64,000 bases of DNA, taken from Gammaproteobacteria bacterium Ga0077536. GTDB taxonomy: Bacteria; Pseudomonadota; Gammaproteobacteria; Ga0077536. The notes beneath the pieces were generated by a model, which saw nothing but the letters and a program-made list of their open reading frames with translations, did not search any database and had not been told where the DNA came from. Below are positions 58,109-64,000 of the stretch, piece by piece. Location: positions 84,354 to 148,353 of the forward strand of contig LNEL01000049.1 of NCBI GenBank assembly GCA_001464935.1. Reading direction: 5' to 3'. Position 1 is the first letter of the stretch; each line of letters starts with the position of its first letter. Position numbers and translations under genes: made by a program.

Positions 58109-59092
58109 ATGTCGAAGAAGCAGACGAGACGGCACGCATGGGTGGCGGCACTGGGCATGGCGCTGTGCGCTGTCGGCGCCGCGGACGCCCGCACGTATGC
58201 GATGCAGGGCGATGTCATCGGCGAACTCGCGCTGACGACGACGGTGCGCGAGGACACGATTGCGGACATCGCGCGAACCTACAGCCAGGGCTACAAGGAA
58301 ATGCGGCTGGCCAATCCGACGGTCGACCCGTGGCTGACTGGCGAAGACACGGAAGTCGTGATTCCGAGCCAGTACGTGCTGCCGAATGCGCCGCGCAACG
58401 GCATCGTGATCAATGTCGCCGAAATGCGGATCTACCACTTCCAGCCTCGCGGCAAGGGGCAGGCGGCCGAGGTCGCGACCTATCCGGTCAGCATCGGTCG
58501 CCAGGACTGGGTGACGCCGCATGGCGCGACGAAGATCGTCAGCAAGATCAAGGATCCGACCTGGACGCCGCCGGCCTCGATCCGGCGTGAACACGCGGCC
58601 GAGGGCGATATCCTGCCCGCCGTGGTGCCAGCCGGCCCGAACAATCCGCTCGGGCAGTTCGCCTTGCGGCTGGGCTTTGCGGGCTATCTGATTCACGGCA
58701 CCGACAAACCGTTCGGCATCGGCATGCGCGTCACGCACGGTTGCATGCGCCTGTACCCGGAAGACATCGAGCGCGTCTTCCACTCGGTGCCGGTGGGCAC
58801 CTCGGTGCGTATCGTCAATCAGCCGTACAAGGTCGGCATCAGCGGTTCACGGCTGCTCGTCGAAGTGCATCCGGCGCTCGAGGAAGATGTGGATTCCGGC
58901 AAATATGCCGAGGAGTTCTCGCACGTGATGGCGCAAATCGTGCCGCTTTCGGTCAAGCACGACATCAGTATCGACTGGGATGTGTTGCGCGGGGCGATCT
59001 ACCGCAAGGATGGCGTGCCGGTGGTCGTCGGCAACATCGCGCCCCGGATGGCGGGCAACGCCGGCGCTCCGCTCGCACAATCCGACCCCTGA
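58109..59092 (+). CDS. L,D-transpeptidase with N-terminal LysM-like region (ErfK/YbiS/YcfS type)
   Basis: A periplasmic enzyme of 327 residues. A signal peptide (about 1-27, ending GAADA) is followed by a LysM-like region (about 48-95: REDTIADIARTYSQGYKEMRLANPTVD). The YkuD domain (about 105-240) has HGTDKPFGIGMRVTHGCMRLYPED, with the catalytic His and the Cys in THGCMR. Homologues in gammaproteobacteria attach the C-terminal Lys of Braun-type lipoprotein to peptidoglycan. The gene converges with just such a lipoprotein gene, so that is its likely job. ATG 58109 has GAGGAAG upstream. Confidence 0.92.
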   Translation: MSKKQTRRHAWVAALGMALCAVGAADARTYAMQGDVIGELALTTTVREDTIADIARTYSQGYKEMRLANPTVDPWLTGEDTEVVIPSQYVLPNAPRNGIVINVAEMRIYHFQPRGKGQAAEVATYPVSIGRQDWVTPHGATKIVSKIKDPTWTPPASIRREHAAEGDILPAVVPAGPNNPLGQFALRLGFAGYLIHGTDKPFGIGMRVTHGCMRLYPEDIERVFHSVPVGTSVRIVNQPYKVGISGSRLLVEVHPALEEDVDSGKYAEEFSHVMAQIVPLSVKHDISIDWDVLRGAIYRKDGVPVVVGNIAPRMAGNAGAPLAQSDP

Positions 59093-59123
59093 AAAAAGGA
59101 AACCCCGCTTACGCGGGGTTTCC
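59092..59123 (-). terminator. Rho-independent terminator of the lpp-type gene
   Basis: GGAAACCCCGC and GCGGGGTTTCC form an 11-base-pair stem with a four-base loop. On the minus strand it is followed by six T residues, so it terminates the lipoprotein transcript. Read on the plus strand there is no T run, so it may only weakly end the transpeptidase message. Confidence 0.85.
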
Positions 59124-59146
59124 TCACAACGTCGTGTGAACGACGT

Positions 59147-59443
59147 TTACTTGCGCATCGCCTTCTCGAACATGGCGTCGAGGCGCGACTTGTTGTCGTT
59201 GCAGCAAGCCTGCGCGGCATCGGCGGACGCCTGGGCAGCCTTGGCGGCTTCAGCGGCCATCGAGGCGGTCTTCATCGCTTCCGACGCAGTCGTCGACGCA
59301 GAGTTGGCCTTGGACAGCGCTTCGCTGGCCTTGGCTTCAACAGCGGACAGCTGTTCCGGGGTGACATTCGAGCAACCGGCGACCAGGCCCAGGGCGCCAA
59401 CAACCATCGCGGCGCGAACCGCCAGATTCAGGGATTTAAGCAT
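59147..59443 (-). CDS. lpp: Braun-type alanine-zipper outer-membrane lipoprotein (Lpp/OprI family)
   Basis: A 98-residue lipoprotein. The lipobox LVAGC is at the end of the signal peptide, so Cys24 should be lipidated. The mature part is an Ala-rich heptad coiled coil, with repeats such as AKASEALSKANSASTTASEA. The C-terminal residues AMRK end in the Lys that is linked to peptidoglycan. A CC pair in the coil (ACCNDNKS near residue 80) could form disulfide bonds between chains. GGAG lies nine bases before the ATG. It converges with an L,D-transpeptidase gene and has a strong terminator. Confidence 0.9.
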   Translation of the reverse strand: MLKSLNLAVRAAMVVGALGLVAGCSNVTPEQLSAVEAKASEALSKANSASTTASEAMKTASMAAEAAKAAQASADAAQACCNDNKSRLDAMFEKAMRK

Positions 59444-59536
59444 GAGTTATCTCCTATCGACTTGAACGAACATTCCTAGTGAGGAATTCTTTTGTATTAA
59501 CAGTCAAATAATGAACGATTTTAAGGCGCGACGCAA

Positions 59537-60190
59537 TTAGCTGCCGCGCTGCGCCGACAGCCAAGGTGCCTGACGCCGGCTCAGTCGTTCCTGCAGGCTG
59601 ACGATCATCTGCGCCGTCGCGCCCCAGATGCGATAGCGGCCGAACCAGATTTCGAAATAGGGCCGGCGGCGACCCTCGTACTCGTATTCGCGCACTTCCC
59701 AGCGTTGCTCGTCGAGCAGGAAGGACAGTGGCGCGTGAAAGATTTCCGCGACCTCGTCGTCGGCGAGACGGTAGGGGTAGCCGGCGGGGACCAGGCCCAG
59801 CACCGGCACGACGCTGTAGCCGGTGCCGGTCAGGTAGGGCGCCAGCGAGCCCAGGACGCGGATGTCGCCGGGTTCGATGCCGACTTCCTCGTAGGTTTCG
59901 CGCAGCGCAGTCGACGCCACGTCGGTATCCACCGGGTCGACGCGGCCGCCGGGAAAACTGATCTGGCCCGGATGGCTGCGCAGGGCGCTGTGCCGCACTG
60001 TCAGCAGCACCTCCGGTTCGCCATGCCCAATGACGATCGGCACCAGCACGGCCGCGGCCGTCGGACGCGGCTGGTCGTCGCCCGGTGTGTCATCGAGCAG
60101 CAGTGGATGCGGGCCGATTGGATCGGCAATCGCGCGCAGCGTCGCCTCGAGAGCCGCCTGCGCCGGGACGCCGGGAATCGCCGCCGTCAT
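59537..60190 (-). CDS. NUDIX hydrolase of the CoA pyrophosphatase (NudL) type
   Basis: A 217-residue protein. The Nudix box GGRVDPVDTDVASTALRETYEEVGIE begins near residue 80 (16-residue core GG..DxxD..ALRETYEEVGI), with the upstream UPF0035 segment VRHSALRSHPGQISFPGG typical of NudL/PCD1 enzymes. These split CoA and acyl-CoA into phosphopantetheine and ADP, in the cytoplasm. It may be read together with the small secreted protein and HNH genes upstream, at gaps of about 40-50 bases. Confidence 0.9.
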   Translation of the reverse strand: MTAAIPGVPAQAALEATLRAIADPIGPHPLLLDDTPGDDQPRPTAAAVLVPIVIGHGEPEVLLTVRHSALRSHPGQISFPGGRVDPVDTDVASTALRETYEEVGIEPGDIRVLGSLAPYLTGTGYSVVPVLGLVPAGYPYRLADDEVAEIFHAPLSFLLDEQRWEVREYEYEGRRRPYFEIWFGRYRIWGATAQMIVSLQERLSRRQAPWLSAQRGS

Positions 60191-60232
60191 TGCGCCGGCG
60201 CGGCCCGGCCCCAGGCGGTGCCGGCCGGGGTG

Positions 60233-60577
60233 TCACGCGTGGCGGTCATCGCCGCTTCGAGCGCGGCCTGGATGCCCACAGAACTCCCGGATGGCCGCCA
60301 GGTTGTCCGTCATCGTACGGTTGCCCGTCGCCTGGTAGACGTCCCGGGCGATCGCATTGTAGGCCGTGAGGTAGCCCGCGACATACGACCTGTAATCGGC
60401 GAGCGCGTCGGCCTCGAAGGCCTTCGAGAACTGGTGGCAGGAGGCCTGTCCGAGGCCCCACACCGCGTAGTTGCCGTCGGCATCGATGGCGCTGGCGGTC
60501 CCCGCCGCGAGCGAAGTCAGCAGGGTCACGGCCAGCAGGCGCCGCAGGAACGACGTGGAACGTACGCGTGGAGTCAT
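60233..60577 (-). CDS. Small exported protein of unknown function with two Cys
   Basis: A 114-residue protein with a signal peptide (about 1-30, ending GTASA). The mature part begins IDADGNYAVWGLGQASCHQF and has a helical stretch YRSYVAGYLTAYNAIARDVY and a second Cys in IREFCGHP, which may form a disulfide bond with the first. Family not recognised; the pattern recalls HdeA-like or Rap1-like small periplasmic proteins but the match is not firm. Confidence 0.6.
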   Translation of the reverse strand: MTPRVRSTSFLRRLLAVTLLTSLAAGTASAIDADGNYAVWGLGQASCHQFSKAFEADALADYRSYVAGYLTAYNAIARDVYQATGNRTMTDNLAAIREFCGHPGRARSGDDRHA

Positions 60578-60626
60578 GAATGCCTCGTGCTGGTCGGCGC
60601 CGGCGCGTCAGCGCCGTTGCGTCAGT

Positions 60627-61223
60627 TCAATTGATGATGAGGGCGGGATCGAAGCCCAGCAGACGCGCCTTCGATTTGAACTGCGCGCGCAGAAAGTCCA
60701 TCTGGTCGGACAGGATGCGCCGGTTCGACAGCGCGAGGAACTCGGCCCAGTTCGGCACGTACGGGATCGCCAGCAGTGGCATGTTCGCCTGTTCGGGCCG
60801 GCGACCTCCCTTGCGCGTGTTGCAGCCACGGCAGGCCGCCACGACATTCGACCAGACATCGAGACCGCCCCGCGACAATGGTTCGACGTGATCCCGCGTG
60901 AGCTGGTTTTCATGGCACTGGTTGCCGCAATACATGCACATGTAGCCATCGCGGCGGAACAGTTCGTGATTGTTGAGCGGCGGAATGGTTCGCTGCACGA
61001 GCAGGCGCTGACCGGAGCGCTTGACCGCGACGATGCTGTGGACGACCACGCTCGAGCGCAGGCCCGTGTTGCGTGCGATGCCGCCGTGAATCACGAATTC
61101 GTGATCGCCGGCCGTCCATGCAACGAGGCCCCGGCTGTACAGGGAAACCGCGTCCTGCCACGGCATCCAGCGCACCGGAGCACCCGTGATGTCGAGGCGA
61201 AGTATCAGTGGCACAGCGGCCAT
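60627..61223 (-). CDS. HNH endonuclease
   Basis: A 198-residue protein from ATG 61223. The C-terminal half has the HNH core: CMYCGNQCHENQLTRDHVEPLS with the paired CxxC, then GGLDVWSNVVAACRGCNTRKGG with a second CxxC. That makes a zinc-stabilised McrA-like domain with the His of DHV. The N-terminal half (LRLDITGAPVRWMPWQDAVSLY) is conserved in a proteobacterial group of unknown role. No restriction methylase or defence genes lie nearby. It sits beside mazG and nudL in an apparently housekeeping setting. Confidence 0.85.
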   Translation of the reverse strand: MAAVPLILRLDITGAPVRWMPWQDAVSLYSRGLVAWTAGDHEFVIHGGIARNTGLRSSVVVHSIVAVKRSGQRLLVQRTIPPLNNHELFRRDGYMCMYCGNQCHENQLTRDHVEPLSRGGLDVWSNVVAACRGCNTRKGGRRPEQANMPLLAIPYVPNWAEFLALSNRRILSDQMDFLRAQFKSKARLLGFDPALIIN

Positions 61224-61358
61224 AGTGGACTGAGCGCCTTCTAGTCGTCGTTGAAGAGCCGTCTGCTTCGGATTGTCACCAGATTTCGGAGCAGCGATCA
61301 AGCCTCTGGGACCTGCAGGCCGGTACCAAAGTTCGATCGAAGCCATTAGAGTCCGGCC

Positions 61359-62171
61359 ATGGCGACGCCGATCGAAGCACTTCTGGAGCTGATGCAGCGG
61401 CTGCGCGATCCGCAGGCGGGCTGTCCCTGGGATCGCCAGCAGACGCCGGACTCACTCGTCAGGCACACGCTCGAAGAAGCCTACGAAGTGGCCGACTGCA
61501 TCGAGCGACAGGACTGGCCTGCGCTGCCGGGCGAACTCGGCGACCTGTTGTTCCAGGTCGTGTTCTACGCGCAGATCGGCGCGGAGCGGGGCGAGTTCGA
61601 TTTCAACGACGTCGTGGCCGGCATCGTCGCCAAACTGACCCGCCGTCATCCCCATGTGTTCGGCTCGGCGCCCGTGCTCGACGCCGCGGCCCAGTCCGCG
61701 CGCTGGGAACAGATCAAGGCCGCTGAACGCAGCGCGCGCGGCGGCGAGGCTGTGTCGATCTTCGACGACGTGCCGCGCAGTCTGCCGGCGCTCAGCCGCG
61801 CGGCCAAACTGCAGGGCCGCGCCGCGCGCGTCGGCTTCGACTGGCCGGATGTGGCGCCCGTCGTCGACAAGCTGCGCGAGGAACTGGGCGAGCTCGAAGG
61901 AGCGCTGGCCGGTGTGGACGGGGAAGCGGTCGAGCACGAACTCGGCGACCTGATGTTCACGTGCGTGAATCTGGCCCGTCATCTCGGGCTCGATGCGGAA
62001 GCGACGCTGCGCCGGGCGACGCAGCGCTTCGTCAGCCGCTTTGCCGGCATCGAAGCGGCGGCACGGGTTCAGGGGCGTGCGCTCGAGTCGCTGGGCGCGG
62101 CCGAGATGGAGGCATTGTGGGACGCGGCAAAGGAGCAGGAGGCGGCGCAGAAAAAGAAACGGGTGCCGTAG
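61359..62171 (+). CDS. mazG: Nucleoside triphosphate pyrophosphohydrolase MazG
   Basis: A cytoplasmic enzyme of 270 residues with two MazG all-alpha repeats (about 8-100 and 150-230). It hydrolyses NTPs and dNTPs to the monophosphate, cleaning the nucleotide pool and lowering (p)ppGpp. The first repeat has CPWDRQQTPDSLVRHTLEEAYE near 22 and ELGDLLFQVVFYAQIG near 58, with the EExxE and ExxD metal ligands. A TAGAGT box lies six bases before its ATG and there is no ribosome site, so its message may be leaderless. Confidence 0.93.
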   Translation: MATPIEALLELMQRLRDPQAGCPWDRQQTPDSLVRHTLEEAYEVADCIERQDWPALPGELGDLLFQVVFYAQIGAERGEFDFNDVVAGIVAKLTRRHPHVFGSAPVLDAAAQSARWEQIKAAERSARGGEAVSIFDDVPRSLPALSRAAKLQGRAARVGFDWPDVAPVVDKLREELGELEGALAGVDGEAVEHELGDLMFTCVNLARHLGLDAEATLRRATQRFVSRFAGIEAAARVQGRALESLGAAEMEALWDAAKEQEAAQKKKRVP

Positions 62172-62386
62172 CACCCGTCAAGGACCAAAGGGAGGAGGCA
62201 ACCACGCCGAAGCGCTGTTGCTGTTCCCGATAATGCAAAGCGGGTGCCAACCCGTGCGGCTCGCGGCGGCGAGCATTTCCCGGCGAACGATCGCCACAGA
62301 CGGGCGATTTCGCGGTCTGCGGCGCGTCGCACGTCGGCTTGCCGACGCGCCGGCGCGAGTCTGGCGTCAAGAGTCCGACGGTGCGA

Positions 62387-63277
62387 TCAGCGGTCGCGAC
62401 CGACGATGTAGCGCGCGAGATCCCGCAGTCCGTCAGCGCCGGGGCCGAAGTCGGCGAGCGACTCGACCGCTTCGTCACACAGTCGCCGCGCGGTGGCCTT
62501 GGCTTCGGCCATGCCGAGCAGGTTCGGATAGGTCGGTTTGTCGCGGTCGATGTCCGAGCCCTGTGGTTTGCCGATCACCTCGGTGGCGCCTTCGACATCC
62601 AGGATGTCGTCGTGCACCTGGAACGCCAGCCCGATGCTGCGTGAATAGATGTCGAGCTGACGCTCGGCGCCTGCATCCACCCCGCCGGCGGCCATGAAGC
62701 CGAGCCTCACGCTGGCGCGGATCAGCGCGCCCGTCTTGTGGAGATGCATGTTTTCGAGCTGTTCGAGCGTGAGCTTGCGGCCCACCGCCTCGAGGTCGAT
62801 TGCCTGGCCGCCGGCCATGCCGAGCGACCCGCTCGCCTCGGCCAGCAGCGCGATCATCTCGATGCGTCGCAGCGGTGGCACCGGCAGTCGTTCGTCGTGC
62901 GCCAGCGCGTGGAAGGCGAGGGCCTGCAGCGCGTCCCCGGCCAGGATTGCGGTGGCTTCGTCGTATGCGCGGTGGCAGGTCGGTCGGCCGCGGCGCAGGT
63001 CATCGTCGTCCATCGCGGGCAGGTCGTCATGCACCAGCGAATAGGCATGAATGAATTCAACGGCGGCCGCGCTGCTGTCGAGGTGGTCCAGTTCGGCGGC
63101 CAGCGCCTGACCCGTTGCGTACACGAGCACCGGCCGCACGCGCTTGCCGGGGCCGAGCACCGCGTAGCGCATCGCCTCGTGCAGCCGGGCCGGCGCCCGC
63201 GTGGCGGCAGGCAGCCAGCGATCGAGCGCCGCTTCGGCGCGAGCCTGGTGCGCCTTCAAGTGATCTTCAAACTTCAT
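62387..63277 (-). CDS. ispA: Farnesyl diphosphate synthase (short-chain prenyl transferase)
   Basis: A cytoplasmic enzyme of 296 residues that extends DMAPP with IPP to C10 and C15 diphosphates. The aspartate-rich motifs are HDDLPAMDDDDLRRGRPT near 80 and FQVHDDILDVEG near 220. KRVRPVLVYATG near 45, AMRYAVLGPGK and GQAIDLEAVG are typical of IspA. ATG 63277 overlaps the xseB stop by 11 bases. The standard order is xseB-ispA-dxs; the left neighbour here (62172-62386) is a gap with no gene, so dxs is elsewhere. Confidence 0.94.
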   Translation of the reverse strand: MKFEDHLKAHQARAEAALDRWLPAATRAPARLHEAMRYAVLGPGKRVRPVLVYATGQALAAELDHLDSSAAAVEFIHAYSLVHDDLPAMDDDDLRRGRPTCHRAYDEATAILAGDALQALAFHALAHDERLPVPPLRRIEMIALLAEASGSLGMAGGQAIDLEAVGRKLTLEQLENMHLHKTGALIRASVRLGFMAAGGVDAGAERQLDIYSRSIGLAFQVHDDILDVEGATEVIGKPQGSDIDRDKPTYPNLLGMAEAKATARRLCDEAVESLADFGPGADGLRDLARYIVGRDR

Positions 63278-63539
63278 CCTCGTCCGGGGCCTCGTCGTCA
63301 CTGTCTGGGAATGCCGATGGCAGTGGGGTCAGCGTTTCGCCGGCAGGGCCCTGGCTGAGCTGCTGCACTTTCTGTTCGGCGTCGCGCAGGGCCTGCTGGC
63401 AGGATCTGGCGAGCGCAACGCCGCGCTCGAAGGTACCGATGGCCTCTTCGAGCGTCAGGTCGCCGCGCTCCATGCGCGCGACGAGCTGCTCGAGTTCGGC
63501 GAGATCGGCTTCGAAATTGGGGGCAGGGCGCTTCTTCAC
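63267..63539 (-). CDS. xseB: Exodeoxyribonuclease VII small subunit
   Basis: This 90-residue acidic protein of helix-turn-helix shape has FEADLAELEQLVARMERGDLTLEEAI and a FERGVALARSCQQALRDAEQKV segment, the XseB pattern. Its long tail is Asp/Glu-rich (DSDDEAPDEDE). It works with XseA to degrade single-stranded DNA. It is co-transcribed with ispA. Confidence 0.92.
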   Translation of the reverse strand: MKKRPAPNFEADLAELEQLVARMERGDLTLEEAIGTFERGVALARSCQQALRDAEQKVQQLSQGPAGETLTPLPSAFPDSDDEAPDEDEV

Positions 63540-63740
63540 TGGCTTGGTTTGGCCCGACGGAACTGGGCGGGCGCCGGCACTGTACAGAGCTGGCGCAGGC
63601 TGGGCAATCTCGGGGGATCGGGCGCTTGCAATCGATTAACCCGTCTAAATTTGGGCTGAACAGCACGTCGATCATGTCGATGCTGACACCTCGGGCGCGA
63701 CGTACGCCCGTTCCCAATCAATATGAATGGAGGATCCACC

Positions 63741-64000
63741 ATGCCGTCACTGAAGGGCACCAAGACCGAAGAGAACCTGAAGGCCGCGTTCGCCGGCGAA
63801 TCACAGGCCAACCGTCGCTACCTGTACTTCGCCCAGAAGGCCGACGTCGAGGGTTTCAACGATATTTCCGCCGTGTTCCGTTCGACGGCTGAAGGCGAGA
63901 CCGGTCACGCCCACGGCCATCTCGAATACCTCGAGCAGGTCGGCGATCCGGCCACCGGCGAACCGATCGGCACCACGTCGCTGAACCTCAAGGCCGCGAT
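63741..64000 (+). CDS. rbr: Rubrerythrin (N-terminal part)
   Basis: The gene starts at ATG 63741, with GGAGG seven bases upstream of the ATG, and runs off the right edge. The 86 visible residues match the ferritin-like di-iron domain of rubrerythrin: LKGTKTEENLKAAFAGESQANRRYLYFA with the first Glu ligand, then FRSTAEGETGHAHGHLEYLEQVG with Glu and His ligands. It is a peroxidase that protects oxygen-sensitive enzymes such as iron-sulfur and tungsten proteins. The 201-base region upstream (63540-63740) holds its promoter, not clearly defined. Confidence 0.93.
   Translation, partial: MPSLKGTKTEENLKAAFAGESQANRRYLYFAQKADVEGFNDISAVFRSTAEGETGHAHGHLEYLEQVGDPATGEPIGTTSLNLKAA

Noticed and set aside
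1..64000. Search for tRNA genes, CRISPR arrays, insertion sequences, integrases and attachment sites
   Set aside because: No repeat-spacer pattern, transposase, integrase or tRNA-like cloverleaf was recognised by reading; a tRNA scan and repeat finder would confirm this.

Overview
The window is about 64 kb of high-GC DNA from a Gram-negative proteobacterium, most likely a gammaproteobacterium. Support for this comes from an Lpp/OprI-type alanine-rich outer-membrane lipoprotein with its L,D-transpeptidase, TonB receptor and porin genes, an accA-tilS neighbourhood, and an xseB-ispA pair. Genes are dense, mostly in short operons, with few long gaps. I see no rRNA, tRNA, CRISPR array, insertion sequence or prophage. 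The species cannot be named from the sequence alone.

Layout. 1-6 kb: end of accA, tilS, then a leftward four-gene operon pairing a MotA/TolQ/ExbB-type proton channel with a one-TM partner and two paralogous membrane proteins of unknown function. A DUF302 gene and an L,D-transpeptidase gene follow. 5.5-11 kb: cytochrome b561, a histidine kinase/sigma-54-type regulator pair, a type II NADH dehydrogenase and a DUF1244 protein. 11-15.5 kb: a GAF-GAF-PAS adenylate cyclase and a NarL-type two-component pair.

15.6-40 kb is a metabolic island for alcohol/aldehyde oxidation and its cofactors. It holds a TonB receptor and the beta-propeller and periplasmic binding proteins typical of PQQ-dependent alcohol dehydrogenase loci. 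Next come a tungsten aldehyde oxidoreductase operon (aorABC plus a MoaD-like carrier and an unknown gene), a porin, a SHOCT protein, proline iminopeptidase and folP. Then come pqqA-C-D-E, three genes typical of tetrahydromethanopterin/methanofuran-type C1 metabolism (DUF447, mfnB, a pterin dehydratase), and nearly the full molybdopterin set (moaC, moaD, moaE, moeA, a mobA-mobB fusion, moaA). pqqB lies inside the moaD-moaE operon; moaB is separate at 56 kb. Inferred flow: an alcohol is oxidised in the periplasm by a PQQ enzyme encoded outside the window, the aldehyde is oxidised to acid by the W enzyme with electrons passed to NAD or ferredoxin, and C1 units may enter an H4MPT-type route. The pqqA promoter looks sigma-54 dependent.

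40-64 kb: an AmpG-like permease, a PP2C phosphatase fused through a membrane segment to a formylglycine-enzyme-like domain, an SLC13 transporter, hrpA, a CPA2 antiporter and a MoxR-DUF58-TgpA operon with hslR. Then come moaB, a phytase-like protein, DUF423, an L,D-transpeptidase facing its probable Lpp substrate, NudL, an HNH nuclease, mazG, ispA, xseB and the start of rubrerythrin.

The most promising leads for undescribed biology are the TolQ-like operon (1.9-4.3 kb), the PP2C-SUMF1 fusion, the unknown gene ending the aor operon, the MoaD whose Gly-Gly is followed by two residues, and the sigma-54 control of PQQ synthesis. A recurrent TATAAT-type box 6-7 bases before ATG codons suggests leaderless transcripts.
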